DNA of 64,000 bases from Rhynchospora pubera (lineage: Eukaryota > Streptophyta > Magnoliopsida > Poales > Cyperaceae): assembly GCA_028095005.1 (NCBI GenBank), contig CM051460.1, positions 188,774,742 through 188,838,741 of the forward strand. The letters run 5' to 3'. Position 1 is the first letter of the stretch. Each line of letters opens with the position of its first letter. The notes under the pieces are model-generated. The model had not been told where the DNA came from. It searched no databases and saw nothing but the letters and a program-made list of their open reading frames with translations. The translations under genes were made by a program, and so were the position numbers. Below, one piece after another: positions 1-12,951 of this stretch.

Positions 1-499
1 CAGTAGACACAAAAAAGTATTTCATAATATCAAATATTAGTTTTAATCTGTACAACTATATCTTCTCTCAACTTACCTTTTACTAGATGGGGTCATAACA
101 GAATGTACTGATATCATGCTACAGAGGACTGGTGCTTGAAATATATAAAAAAAAGTTGGGCGTGTAGCAAATTTAAGAAGTACTGGGACTCATTGGAACA
201 CAGAAAATATTTCATAATATAAATATCAGTTTCAATCAGTCCAACTTTTGTCCACTAATTTTCCCATTTCTGGTGTGTTTGCAGGTATCAATGTTTAATT
301 GGGCTTGAATGCCAGCCACAACCTAGCTAAGTAGTCAAATCAACTCTCCATATATTTTTGGCTACAATTTCACATAATGATGTCATACCTTTACAGGTAA
401 AATCCGCTACCAATATACTGAGATATAAAACAAGGGTAAATTAATGGGACTTATATTTAAAACTAACATACACAGATGGAGGTAAAAAATGAGACGTAC
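1..499 (-). other. Intron of NUP214, open to the left edge
   Basis: Begins with a GTACGT donor directly after the exon ending at 500. I found no further minus-strand exon here, so the next NUP214 exon must lie outside the window. Confidence 0.6.
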
Positions 500-3400
500 T
501 TTATCCAACAACTCTCTTCGCCTCCTAGCAGTATTCAATTCAACCCCTTTCGCAAGGCCAACTGAGCTTCTCCTCTGGTAATCTTTTACCGAGTCAGAAA
601 CTGTTTTAACAGAGCTTGAATCAATAATTGGTCGGGATACATCAGGAAACCTATAGGATTCAGGCTCATAAGAAAGGCCAATGGATTCAAAGAGTTTCTT
701 TTTCACTGATCTGATACGCCTAGAAGAGGAAGGAGAAGGTGAGTCTAAGTTAAGCATAGATATCTGCTTGGCGAGGCACTCTGACAGTTGCTCTGCTGCA
801 GCCAATTGCGAGTTTAATGTATTGTAAACACTATGCAAGGATTGTGTTTGCCTGAAAGCAAAAGAATAATTATTTAACCTCCAGATGCCTACTGCATTTC
901 AAAAAAAAAATTCTTTTTAAAATGTTTTTGTCAACTTCTTAAGGTTATGATGCCATAGGGTTCGAGTGGACATGAGGGTACCAATATTTAACAGGTCTGG
1001 TCCAATCCAGAAGAACCCTGCCCATGAAATTGAGTATGCATTTACCAGAACCTTCCCTCTTTTGAGGATGAATTGACACAACAGTCCTATATAGCCCAAA
1101 TTGTCAAATTTCGATATTTCTGTTATTCTAGCACTGCGCTAGATATTTCCTTTGTTTGAAATTTTCTCGACAGAAAGTATGGTGCTTGTCAGTTAATGCA
1201 GTAACATTGAGTGATTCAGAAAGTAATTAAGCACAGAAAGGTCTGTACTGACCAACCCATAATTTGCATCAGTACCATAGTATCCAAGTCCACCATAGGT
1301 TTTCTTCTAATCAAATTTCATCATACTATTGTCCTTAATGTGTTGATTTGGTCTTTATGGTTATGCTGACATTACAAAATTTAAACTTGGTCAAGAGTTC
1401 CCAGAAACCCAATGGAGGGTGACCAGTTAAATAGAACACTTATGCTAATTTATATAGAAAATGCATGCTACATTATATTCTGCAAACAACCCATAAAAGA
1501 AAACGCATGCAGTTTATATACCTCGAGCTCCCTGGATGACCGTAGATGTTTCTTCTGTTGAAGCCTGCACGTCCCATGTCACCAAATCGGTTTATCTCGA
1601 GATTATTGAAGTGCCTCTCTAGCTCTAAAAGTTGAGTTGTCAAAGTCTGAAGTGAAGGAACAAAAATGCACTTAATATATGCAAGATACATGGGTTAAGT
1701 TCTCAACCAAAAAAATTTTTATATGTATGACGAGAGGTAAAACAATTAAACCTGGTTCGCCTTCAAAATATTCTGCCTTTTCTGTTCAAATTCAGGAGCC
1801 AACTTCTGACAATTCCAAACAGCCCAATAGCTGCTGTCAGACGATTGATTTACAATGCCTTCCATGTAAATTTGTCTTGGAATAACTGCAAAAAAAGGGG
1901 GTGGGGGTGGAATAGAGTAAGGTATTGATTCCTCAATTAGTACAAACTTGATAAATTGCACTAAAAAAAATGATTCAAGGCAGATCTAAAAATGTTGTAT
2001 CCAGAATCCACCATAATAAAAATTTTCAGAAAGTTTTCAAAAGTTGTATCCAGTGAAATCTAAAAATGCCATGTATAAACGCCAAGAAAGTTAAAAAAAA
2101 GAAAAATAAAATGAAAACTAAGAATGTTGTGATTTCCACAAGCAGTGTGAAGGACAACTATTGAATGTCCTCAATACTATCCTCCCCTAATTAATTCAAA
2201 CAGTGTCCATGTATCCCTCCATCACTTTTGGGTTCAGTATGTGAACGAGGACGAAGACCATAATAATATGGCTCATTTTCACATTAATACTAAAGACTAG
2301 AGAAATGAATTTTGATGCTTCATAAGGTGTAACTGTGTAAGTGATATTTTGCTGATTTGTATGAGCACAAATGTATTTATTTTCAGCAATAAAAAAAAAC
2401 AACGACGGGTTCACATCTTATAGGAATAATTAGATCTTGCATAACAAATATAAGGCATTGTAAAAAACATACATTGTACCATCTTATCATGAAGTTCTTG
2501 TATCATTTGAAATTGCTCCGCAACATTGTTCTAAAGTACAATAAAAAGGCTGTAATCAGTAAAAATATTTACGAGTACAATAAAAATAGATAACACAAAA
2601 GAACAAGTAAGATACCTTGCATATAAGGGATGACTCTGAAAGACTCTTGAGGTGTTTGTCCAACGCCAGAAGAGGAAGTTGTTGAGAGGCTATTTCAACC
2701 TCCTTTTCAACAGATACAAGCAGCTTCACAAGTTCTTTTGTCATATCCTTTATCTGCCACACAAACAAATTTCTCATTACAGACTCTCTTATGAACTTCA
2801 CAAAAGTAAGGTAACAAAATCAACACATCCTAAGTTCTATCCAAATATTTTTACATCTGGGTAGTAGCCACCGTGTATTGTGCTAGAAAAATTTCTTAGG
2901 TTTTATAGCAAAGTTGAGCATACTGCTCCCCCAAAACATAACATTCCATGATTCTCTAGCAAAACAAAAACTCATAAATCCACATGTAGAACCTTACACT
3001 ATAGAAATCATTCAGTAATTCCTGCTCAGATTCCACTTCACTTTTTCTTGTGGTTACAGAACTGTTGGAGGTAGTCGTCACCTGAGCCTTCTCAGATCTT
3101 GCCACAGGAAATCCTTCCTTAGCCGCTGCAAAAGGACCACGGCTTACAGGAATTGCTTCAATGTTTTGGATAGGTTTATTTTGAATCCCAATAGTTAAAG
3201 AAGGTGACCTCTCACCAAATTTATTGAAAGCAGATGCATCAGAACTAGGTCCTGTTGATCCTAATTTGAGACCAGTTCCACTAAAAGCCTTGAATGAGGG
3301 CTGTGGACCAGAAAAAGACCCTTCATTCTGATTTGTACCACTCATGTTACTGAATGGCTTTATGGATTGGGACGGTGGCGTTAATGAACCTTCTTTTTGT

Positions 3401-6400
3401 GTTGAACCATTGATAGAACCAAATGCATTACCAAAAGTTCCTTTGAAAGGAGAAGTTATCTGGCTAGGCAACTTGCTCCCTGCAGCTGTGTTGCTTGGAG
3501 TAACACCTGTAGAGATTGTACTGATAGGTTGTGTTGCAAATGCATTTCGGGTTCCGAGAGCAAAAGCTCCTCCAAAAGAAGAAGTTGTCTGGCTCATTGT
3601 CTTACTAGCAGTAACTGTAGTTCCTGGAGCTGTACTGGATGAAGAAACACCCGAAGGTTGTGTAGTAGGTGCATCCTGGATACCAAAGCCAAAATGCCCC
3701 ATAAAGGATGAAGTCATTTGGTTGGCGGTGCTAGGAGCAGAATTGGTAGAGGAGAGACTGAGAGGCTGTATTGCAGATATGTTCTGGGTACCCAAATTCA
3801 AAGGCCCTTTGAATGGAGGTGAGATTTCACTTGACATCTTGTTTTCTGTAACTCCAGTACTAAAAGCAGGAACACTAGGGAACGATGGACTCTGAGCACT
3901 GGAACCACCAAAGCCTCCTTTGAAAGGGGAATCACTTTTGTTTGGCGTCTTACTTTCTGTGACTGTGGTGGTGAGAGTAGCACCTGTAGACAAGGAACTA
4001 GGTGTCTGTATTATGGGTCCCACCTGAGCGGAAAATAAGTTGGATTGGTTCTCTCCTCTTGTTTTCAGCTCTTCACCTGAATTTTATTAGATTTCCTATT
4101 AAAATCTAGAACAATACTACAACACCAGGTATATACATTTAAAGGCCAATTAGAACCTAAATAGGACTTAAAGCGTAAGTTAATACTCTTGTATGAGTGG
4201 GGCCCAGGAGCATTGAGTATTCACCTGGCCAGAGAGGTCAACCTGGGGGGATATCACTTGACCCAATAGTTAATGGTTCAGGCCCAAGTAAGATTTATGA
4301 CTGGAGGCGGTTCAGTTTCGACCAGACCTTGCACTAGATTTTCATTTCCTGATGAAATTATAGAAGTTATTTTATTATTTAGGCCTACTGTTCAACATAG
4401 TACTTCACCAAGAAAAGATAAGAAATAATCAACCCAATATCATCAAAACCAACAAATTAAGAGTATTTAACAATGGCAATCCAGCCAGATAAATTAAACA
4501 TTCAGCATCTGTTGCACTCTTTGGTAGTTCAGTCGTATCAGACATGTAGCTTTATAGACAAAAGGTAAAAAAAGAAACATGTCTGTAGAAAAAATACAAC
4601 CTAATTTCCATCCAACCTCTATGGGAGATCTTTCAAGGATACACAGGTATCGAGCACCATCAACATTTAGTTTATTCAATAGCATGTTTCATGCGACAAA
4701 ACTCCAGGGAATGTATAAGATAGACACCAACCTTTATCTGAAAGTACACTTGATGGTTCCATGGTAGGTATTGTAGACACAGTTGCCAGTTTATTTTCTT
4801 CAATGCCAGCAAGATCAATATCTGCTATGTTATACTGCGGCAGCTCTGAGGGATCTGATGCCCTGCAAAAAAGGGATTCTTGTCAAGAAAAAAGGGAGAG
4901 AAGTGGAACTGCTTGCAAAATCCATTTATATGAAATATTACCTAGCGATATGGTACATGATGAGCTTCCCTTCACATGTCAAACAAACCATGATGTAATG
5001 AGGTGCAAGCTCTTCTGTCTCAACTCCGACTTGTATTGTTATTTTCTCAAATAATGAAACCTTCTCAACCCCAAATCCAACTATTGTGTTGTCTTCTTCA
5101 TTCTCTAAAAAATAAAAGAAAACAACAAAATTAATTTTATTTAAACATGCCCAAAAGGAAAAGTTAATTATATACAATTTGTACACCTTGTAAATCAATT
5201 CTGGGAGTGTACTTGTCACTTTGGAATTCTAGAGAAACAACATTTTTGTCTCCTTCATTGGAATACCACTTCAATACGACCACATGCTGATCAACATTCT
5301 TCTTGTTAGATGTTAGTAGAAGCTCCCTGTTAAAAATAAAAGCCATGATTGTGGGGCCCCACACCAAATGATAAAAGAATTTAAAGAAAAAAATAGATTA
5401 CAAAACATGATATGTACCAGCGATCCAGATAGCTTGTAAGGAGGTTAGGGCCGAAACCAGAGGGTAAAATGCTATCCAACATTCCTTCAAATAAATATGG
5501 AAACGAAAACACCACCGGTTTGCAAGAGCTCTGCAAGATTTACCAACCCGAAAATTAAGGAGAAAGCATGTATATTTGTTCAGTGACAGCATGAAAAACA
5601 TAAGATAAAATTCAATAGTGAAGTAAGTAACTAAGAAAAGTAAATTATAATTCCACGTTGAAACATTAAAGTCAAACTTTTACCTCAAAGAAGTTTCTTG
5701 CTCCACTGATTATCACCTGGACAAGAAAACCTTCTTCCTCTCCATTGTCATTCAACTGAGTGGCAGCAACAACAATGCTGTCATCACGCACCCATCTAAT
5801 TGAATCCACTGATTAATAAAAAAAATGACAAAAAAAAACTGTCAGACCAATCGATTGTGGTCAATGCAACCCCCCTTATGGAAAACAAAAATGATTTCTG
5901 CTAGATTTTCATCCAGATTTACTTGATTCCATACGCAAGTGCACAGGTAATAGCCTTGATATGTACAGGGCAGGAGTAGTACCATCATCAAAAAAAATGA
6001 GAACAGCAGCTTCTGCTGCTTAGCAATGGTAACACTAATGAAAAATTAAAGAACAACTGTTCTCAAAACTAATGTTATCTTTTGCGATGTATATTTTAAT
6101 TTCTGCTACCTTTTTTCCCCTTTTAAACCCGCTAATCTAATCCAAAATTAAATCCGAAGCAAAATAAATTGATGCTTTAAGATCTACCTTTAGTGTTGTC
6201 TGAATCAGACCACGATTCGAAAGAAAGAGGCATGTGAAGTTGTTCCTCAAGATTCAATGAAAAGATCCTCAAATTGTTATTCCGCACAACAGCAAATGAC
6301 TTGCTATCAGGGGAACAGTCAACTGCAGGAACCATAAATATAGATACAAAAATAAATAATGAGATACGCTTAAGAGAAAAAGAACAACTGAAACAGCTTT

Positions 6401-8656
6401 TTTTCTGTGTTCAAACTGTGTAGTTTGTTTAGACACAATACTATCTTATGGCAACAAACAACCAATTATACTTTCTATATAAAAGCAAACCAGAGAGAAC
6501 AAATGAAAAGCGTTAAAAAAATACAAACCAGCATCAACACTGTCTAATACATCCTTCATCCCTCCATTAAATTCTCCATGACACAGTGAGCCAGTGTCAG
6601 AGAGAGTTACGTAAAATTTGGCATTTTCCAGCCACTTGAAGTCTTTAACACTGCCAGACGTGCTAAGAGCACAAGATAAAGATGGATTTTGTTCCTACAT
6701 CATACTTCAAGTTTAAATTAAGGGAGAACACATAATAGAATAAGAAATCTAAAGTTCTACGGGATACTAAGTTGGTTGTTGCAAAAGTTGCACAAATTCA
6801 AGTTGGTGTGATTGGATGATCAGAGGAAGAAATTAATGAAAAACATAATAAAATAAAAAATCATAAGAGGATTTTTCACAAAATGTAATGGATCAAAATG
6901 ATAAGATCTAAAACTTTATTACGTGACAGCATTATTAATCCCTCGTATGTTACAATAAACAGAAAATGGTGGCTTTAGACAAGTTAAATCTTAATCCACT
7001 TGATTTTCTGATAACAATAAAAATCAGAATACACCAGGCCTGATTCCCACCTTTTAACTAATTCCTACCAAGGCACCCAAGAAACACAACTTAAAGCAGT
7101 GTGCCAGACAGTATAGTAAAGAACTAAAGATAAAGAAATTGACAACTTAATAGCGCATTATTGGCTCAATATGGAGTTTAAATGTGCAGGAAATTTTGTG
7201 ACTATGGAATTAAAGGCAAAGTATCCTCTTTTGATTTGCTTCTAAATTTCCAATACCAATAAATGTTAGTCGTGAAACTTTTTCCAGTATAAAAAATCAA
7301 GGGTCAATTCTATAAACACTGAATATCCATGATATCTTTCAAATTTTAAATAAAAACCTCCAACCTTTTTGAGAAGTGAAGAAATAGAGAAAAGGTGGAT
7401 ATCTGCACCAATGGCCACACCAAGCATAGAAGAATCACTAGATATCTCTAAAAGGGACACCCTTCCAATTGCGACATCTACTAAGCTCAACTCCTTCAAA
7501 CAAGGTCCTTTTCCATTCTCCTTAAATTCCTTGGCTGCATCAATTGCATCTTTTGTTCTGACAACCAAAAAACCTAAAAAAACAAAACCAAATTCTAGCT
7601 GAGATCAGGGATTTTTTTATTTCAGGTGCTGCATACAACTAGCCCTTTTTTTTTTTGGGAAACAACTATGCTGCACCCTACCGCTTTTCGTGTTAAATGA
7701 AAAGTAAATGAAGATACAACTCTTTATCCCAACACTGAGAGTGAGTAACTCCATTCAGAATCCACCAGTATACTTATCCAGGAATTATAAGTGCCATCGG
7801 CAAATATACCATCCCAGCCATCGCTAAATACAAAGTGAACATATACAGCAAATAAGATGAACATATAGACGATCTAAGTGAGCACTTACAAACAAATAAA
7901 TGTTGTCATCACTAGTTCAAAAGTTTGCATGCATATTCAACTTATTTTCATTGAACTTATTTGTTTGTATGTGTTCACTTAGATCGTCTATATGTTCACT
8001 TTGTTTGTTTTATATGTTCACTTTATATTTAACGATGGCAGGGATGGAAAAATTGCAGATGGCACTAATCAATTTCCATACTTATCTCTTGGTACCAGTG
8101 CCAAAACCCTATCTATATTTCCAGTTTCCCCTAATATAGATGAAACAAGCAAAAAAAAAAACAGCAACAATATAAATGGAGATAAAAAAAATCCCAAACT
8201 ATTACATCAAATAACAACATACAAATAAAGAACGCATAATATAATATTGCAAAATTAATTCGCATAGCAGCAAAATCCCTTCATTCTAGCCTTATTCCAA
8301 TGTAACTCTAATATACACTTCTATGTGCATTATGTATGCTAGTGAATTCCATCCAAAAGCAACAATTAACTAATTAGTAATCACACAGTAATGTGGCCCA
8401 AATGTGCTTCATTATGTAAAAATCAGAAAGAAGAGCGGTAACTAAACTGACCTTCAGAGTGTGCGAGAAAGAGAGCTCCAAACCGATTGGAGATGGCAAG
8501 AGGCTTGCGAGACGGCGATTGGAGATCGAATGGGGAGGGAGGGGAACAAAGAGGCACCGATTCACCGATCCGACGAAACACGAAGTCGGCGGAGCCTTTT
8601 TGATCGCCTTCTCTCTCTTCTTCTAGAGGCACCACCCGCAGTGGCTCATCCGCCAT
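500..8656 (-). CDS. NUP214: Nuclear pore protein NUP214, 5' part (15 exons; 3' end off window)
   Basis: Encodes the cytoplasmic-side nucleoporin NUP214 (LNO1 in Arabidopsis), an mRNA-export platform for the DEAD-box helicase system at the pore. On the minus strand the exons that splice in phase at GT-AG sites are 8656-8452, 7573-7365, 6694-6529, 6322-6188, 5808-5684, 5530-5418, 5326-5187, 5104-4942, 4862-4732, 4076-2998, 2753-2616, 2530-2473, 1885-1752, 1646-1522 and 851-500, giving about 1,091 residues. Exons 1-9 (about residues 1-462) form the N-terminal beta-propeller; the start MADEPLRVV and the downstream HSEGFLVVRT and DSIRWVRDD segments match the plant family. Exon 10 is Ser/Thr/Pro-rich with scattered FG (GGFGG, GHFGFG, KFGERS). 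Exons 11-15 encode heptad-rich, coiled-coil-like sequence. The last donor, at 499, points to more exons left of position 1, where the C-terminal FG domain is expected. The 2530-2473 donor (GTATGT) was chosen over one seven bases earlier because only it keeps the frame. No frameshift or internal stop seen. Confidence 0.93.
7791..8065. mobile_element. Foldback MITE in NUP214 intron 1
   Basis: The ends are long imperfect inverted repeats: GTGCCATCGGCAAATATACC at the left matches the reverse complement of the right end (GTGCCATCTGCAATTTTTCC). The similarity continues for about 110 bp per arm through a GTGAACATAT motif and a TAGACGATCTAAGTG block, leaving a short central loop. It lies wholly in intron 1 and has no coding capacity. 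No convincing target-site duplication was identified. Related T-rich TGTTCACTT motifs recur near 9,000-9,125 and 35,755-35,830. Confidence 0.75.
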
Positions 8657-9147
8657 TGGAGACTACTCCGAGGAGAGGAGAAACAAGGAAAAAGGGAGGT
8701 CGGGGTTTTTAGGTTTTAGGCGGGAACACTGGAGAAATCACGCCATGGAAGAAACTGCGTTAGATAGACGCACTTATAACTGGAGAAAAGAGCAGAGGTG
8801 GGTTATGAAAATCGGAAAAGGCCTGTTAAATTGGTATATTTGGGCCTGGAGCCCAAATGTTTTAATGATAAGTTTATCATGCGTACAGTATTCGATAATG
8901 AATAATGAAAATTGATTAACACCATCGCTTAATTTGCCATTGCTGCCATCGCGCGTAAGCGAGCAGCGCTCTCTCCTCTTTACTCACCCAGCAAGCACAT
9001 TATTTTTTGTTCATTTCGTTATTATATTCACTTTATACTATAATTGTTCACTGTTTTATAAGTGTTCGTTATGTTCACTCTATGTTCATTTTATTTTATT
9101 TTTTTTTTCTAAATGTTCAGTTTAATAAGTACAAATATCAAAATGTT
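8657..9147. other. Intergenic: NUP214 promoter side and T-rich TGTTCAC repeats
   Basis: Upstream DNA of NUP214, then a fragment resembling the intron-1 MITE (CCATCGC and GCCATCGCG blocks near 8,920-8,955, TTCACT-rich DNA at 9,000-9,125). No coding potential seen. Confidence 0.5.
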
Positions 9148-9290
9148 CTATTATCTTAGTCTAGTGGCAAAAAACAATGCAACTTGAGTGAAAGGTCGTA
9201 CGTTCGAAATCCAGCTAGAGGGATTTTTCATAGACATTTAATTTAAAAATAAGTTGGATGGTTTAGACCCCCAATTTATCTTAAAAAAGG
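9148..9290 (+). mobile_element. tRNA-derived SINE
   Basis: The head carries a Pol III A box (TAGTCTAGTGGC at 9157-9168) and, about 35 bp later, a B box (GTTCGAAATCC at 9202-9212). An AT-rich body follows, ending in TCTTAAAAAAGG. This arrangement is typical of plant tRNA-related SINEs. There is no intact cloverleaf acceptor stem, so it is not called as a tRNA gene. Its 3' tail abuts the foldback element that starts at 9291. Confidence 0.7.
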
Positions 9291-9683
9291 AGTAAATTTT
9301 TTCAGAGGTCACTAAAGTGTATACATAATCCACATTTGATCACTATCAATTTGTCCCTCCATAACCACTAAACTTTGATTTTTGTCTAATTTTAGTCACT
9401 CCGTTTAGAATTACATCCAACTTCGTCTAATTGATTAAACTGTGTACAAATTTTGAGATTCAAATCAAATGTTACTTCTACTCTCCTCTCCGGCTCTCCC
9501 CCACATGACAAATTTTGATTTGAATCTCAAAATTTATATCCAGACGGAATTGGATGAAATTCTAACAGAGTAACTAAATTGGATAAAAATAAAATTTAGT
9601 GGTTTTAGAAGGATAAATTGAACTTTAGTGACCAAATTTAAATTATGCATAAACTGTAGTGACTTTCGAAAAAATTTATTCTA
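9291..9683. mobile_element. Foldback MITE, about 390 bp
   Basis: Nearly a complete inverted repeat. The left arm begins AGTAAATTTTTTCAGAGGTC and the right arm reads back as AGAATAAATTTTTTCGAAAG; the arms stay alignable inward through the GGTCACTAAAG and AATTTGTCCCTCC regions to a CT-rich centre near 9,480-9,500. AAAAAAGG and AAAAAAAAGG flank the two ends, but low complexity prevents a firm target-site call. No ORF. Confidence 0.72.
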
Positions 9684-10083
9684 AAAAAAAGGTATTGTTT
9701 TTATCTTTCAAAATTTAAGAAGTATTTTTTTCACATTACATATCGTAGATTTGATAAAGATCCACTGCAAAATGAAGTTAATCATACAATACAATTTCAG
9801 GGGATTTCTACAGTGGAACAAAATCCTTTGCCGGTTTTTCTAGAACCGGCTGTGCATGTTTTCAATCCATGATCGTTCGATCAACGGTGAATGTCCCATG
9901 AAATTCGTCGAAATCCGTGCTGCCCGTAAAAATCGGACGACCGAAAGGAAAATGCCTGCCGTGCGTGTTTTTTTTTTTAAACACGCAGAACCTTCCTCAG
10001 TACCCAAATTCTTTTTTTGGATTTTCTGTAGCTCATTTGGATATATCTTCTGTCTAACGTATGTATTATAATGCTCTTTTAAC
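9684..10083. other. Intergenic, no gene seen
   Basis: AT-rich sequence with one short hairpin (GCGTG, a T run, then AAACACGC, about 9963-9986). Small ORFs on both strands show no recognisable protein. Confidence 0.5.
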
Positions 10084-10321
10084 AAGCAACATGAAAATTT
10101 ACACAGATTCATCTGCAGCAAATATATCTAAAATAATGCAGCCATGTGCATAAGATTCGAATTGTTTGTGACAAACTCCCGTATAAATATATGTAAACAA
10201 CAATCAATACGAAAGTTTATACAGAATCTTTCTGCAAAAAATAAATACACAAAAAAGGCGGCCCATGTGCATTGGTTTCGGATTGTTTGTGACAAACTTC
10301 CATGTCATTATATGCAAATAA
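10084..10321. repeat. Tandem duplication, two units of about 119 bp
   Basis: Two adjacent diverged copies each contain CCATGTGCAT, then GATTGTTTGTGACAAACT (the first copy has GAATTG) and a TATATG block. The unit boundary is near 10,202. Non-coding. Confidence 0.6.
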
Positions 10322-10427
10322 GCCTCATATAAATATTTGTTCCTTTCGCAACACAAAACGCTGTACATAGGGATATACATACAGTTAAATTAACTAAGAA
10401 GATGATATGTTTTTGTTGTTCGCCCCC

Positions 10428-10608
10428 GAATCCGTATCCGCTCCCGCGCGGGACCGTCCAGCGCAACTTTCGAACCGTCCGATTTGATCTGGACGGTTCG
10501 GGTCTATCAATCTGATTGCATACACGGGGCTTCCTTTGCCATTGAAATTAAATCACACGGCTATAATTTGTGCGCTGGACGGTCTCGCGCGGGACTAGAT
10601 CCCATTTG
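10428..10608. mobile_element. GC-rich MITE with 10-bp target-site duplication
   Basis: Flanked by exact direct repeats GTTCGCCCCC at 10418-10427 and 10609-10618. Inside, CCCGCGCGGGACCGTCCAGC near the left end matches the reverse complement of the right end (CCCGCGCGAGACCGTCCAGC). An inner hairpin, CGAACCGTCC paired with GGACGGTTCG, sits at about 10469-10499. A 9-10 bp duplication with GC-rich inverted ends suggests a Mutator-type non-autonomous element, but no transposase source is visible. Confidence 0.72.
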
Positions 10609-10618
10609 GTTCGCCCCC

Positions 10619-11908
10619 ACCCCCATTATTTTATTTTGTAGAGTTCTTATGTATTTTATTACGAGAGACCTTTTATTTTTTTTTATGACACAATAAGTTT
10701 TTTTTTCCAGAAATTTTAGTTCTTTTGTAAATTGTTTGTAAGCCTTTCCATATTCATTTTGCATTAAAATTTTATGGACATTCTTAATTGTTACAAGGAA
10801 TTGAGTAATGTATTTTTTCTATTTTATAATTCTATTTTCAGGCTTTATTATATTCATTTTATGGACGTTCTAAGGCATGCATTTATTCATTATAATTGGT
10901 ATAAATTAATATGCTATTACTCAATTACAAGAAATCAAGAGATATAGTTTTGTTACATTGGATGTTTAGTTTTTTGAAAGCCTTTTACGCTTCATTTTTT
11001 TATTAAATTTTGTGGATATAAATATTATGCTATCAACTATAGCATATGTTTATTAAAGAAATATAATAATAGTTAACATGTGTCATATATTGATGGCTAT
11101 AATTATTACTATTTTACAATATATCTTTTTACAATAGCATATTATTTTTTACATCAGGATGTCTCGACAGTTATATACTGATATGTCAAGAATAATATTT
11201 CTGTTACAAACAATTTTTTAGACATTAATTAACACAAATAGTGTACGATAGTAGAGAGTGTTAAAAAGGATTGAGTAAAGCACATCTAATTAATCAGTAT
11301 TTCTGGTTATGTGTTGAATGTAAATATATTGCTAGTAAAATCAAATGTTATCTCTATATATTAGGAAAAAAGAATAGTACACATCCAATTTTATAATTTT
11401 TTTTAAATTTTAATTCGTGTCCTTTTATAATGATTTATAGCTTAATATTAAAAAAAAAAGTTAAAACTTGATAAAAAAAATACTATCATTAATAAAAAAA
11501 ATAAGAATTATCGGACCAGCTTAAGTCCCCCATTCATTGCGCGAAGTGCGAAACTATAGTATGAATACATTTCTAATTCTTAGGAAGGTTTTGGTTTGCT
11601 GCAAACCAACGATTAATTTTGGTTTCTGCATTAATAAAGGGGCGTGGGATACTTCGTCAATTGATTAATTTGACTTTTGACAATCAGACAAAAGCAGTTC
11701 TGAGATTCGATCTTTTATAAAGTCATCTATAGTATTATATAATATATAAATATATAACGTACATAATAATGGTGGAAGTTGATGCAATTTTTTATAGGTC
11801 GTCAGAAGAAATAGACAAAAAAGTACATGATTTTTTCCCCTAAAGATAGAGTACCGGATGATTTGAATGATTAAATTCGAATCATGACGTACATCGTCCA
11901 ATAAATAC
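10619..11908. other. AT-rich intergenic, nothing recognised
   Basis: Long AT-rich stretch with homopolymers and no supported coding, RNA or terminal-repeat structure. Confidence 0.5.
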
Positions 11909-12074
11909 GGGCTGTGTTGGATGGGCCGGAATTGCAAATTCCAGACATTTTATATGCCAAATTTATTATAAACAATCTAAACTTTTCACAAAGTTACACA
12001 CTTCTCAATAAATTTATGTCTAGAAATTGCAAATTTTCCAAATTTCCCAAATTCCTACAATATTCAAACTAAGG
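11909..12074. mobile_element. Diverged member of the GTTTGGAT MITE family
   Basis: Begins GGGCTGTGTTGGATGG and shares the internal block AATTTATTATAAACAATC followed by CTTTTCACAAAGTTACACAC with the copies at 12786, 17129, 30439 and 38597. The right terminus is eroded. Confidence 0.55.
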
Positions 12075-12785
12075 TAATTAAAGAGCTACAAAGTCAACTA
12101 AGTTTTTTTAATGGTTGCATCACTTGTACCAGATGACCAGTTTACACGGATCAAAGACAAACATTAATTTTTATAAAGACAAGAAATTAATTATAGACCA
12201 GTGATATGCTTACTCTTTGTCAATTGCAATTATAAATTATCCATGTTAAGCGTCAAGATGAGATATGAAAAGCAAAATAAAATTTTATTAGTTCTTTTGT
12301 GATACGTAGTCAAAGTGCAAATGCGCACATCTTGATGTAAAAAGCTTAGTATAAATCTTAAAGTAAAATTAATCATTTAGTGTCTAACAGTATAAAAAGA
12401 ATGAATTAATTATTGAATACGTATCCATAAAATGTTTAAAACTTGTGTATTCAGATGTTAATCATTGAGATATTTATGTAATCGCACAAGATGAGATTTT
12501 ACAGGTGCGAGATCCTATAAAGCGATTTTGCAATAAAAGAGAGGAAGCACCAATTATTTTCATTGAATGTGCATCCTTTTCAATTCTATTAATAGAGATA
12601 AAACAAGATATTAGTGAACAACCCTTTCAATTCTATGAAAATCTGTTAGCACTAGTTAAGAGATCAAAATCATTAAAAAAAAATGACCACCTCGTGATGT
12701 CCTTTTCTTTAAATGAAAAAAAAAGATCATGAAATATATTCTCGACTTTTATTTCATTCTAGAACGTACAACAAAATATAACTCT

Positions 12786-12951
12786 GGGCCGTTTGGATCG
12801 CTTAGGAAGCTGGGGAATTTGGAGAAGTTGCAATTTCTAGGAATAAATTTATTGGGAAGTGTGTAATTTTGTGAAGAGTTTAGATTGTTTATAATAAATT
12901 TATAGTAGTAAGATGAAATTACCCAAAATCCCATGGGGATCCAAACGGCCC
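12786..12951. mobile_element. GTTTGGAT-family MITE, intact ends
   Basis: Perfect terminal inverted repeats GGGCCGTTTGGATC and GATCCAAACGGCCC bound 166 bp. The flanks CTCT/CTCT could be a short target-site duplication. The internal block AATAAATTTATTGGGAAGTG is shared with the 30439 copy. Confidence 0.75.

Noticed and set aside
3344..3895. Open frame of 183 codons on the plus strand
   Set aside because: Antisense to the NUP214 FG-rich exon, which has conserved in-phase splice boundaries; the plus frame has no family resemblance.
9148..9220. tRNA gene
   Set aside because: Only the Pol III boxes are present, with no acceptor stem or anticodon arm; better explained as a SINE.
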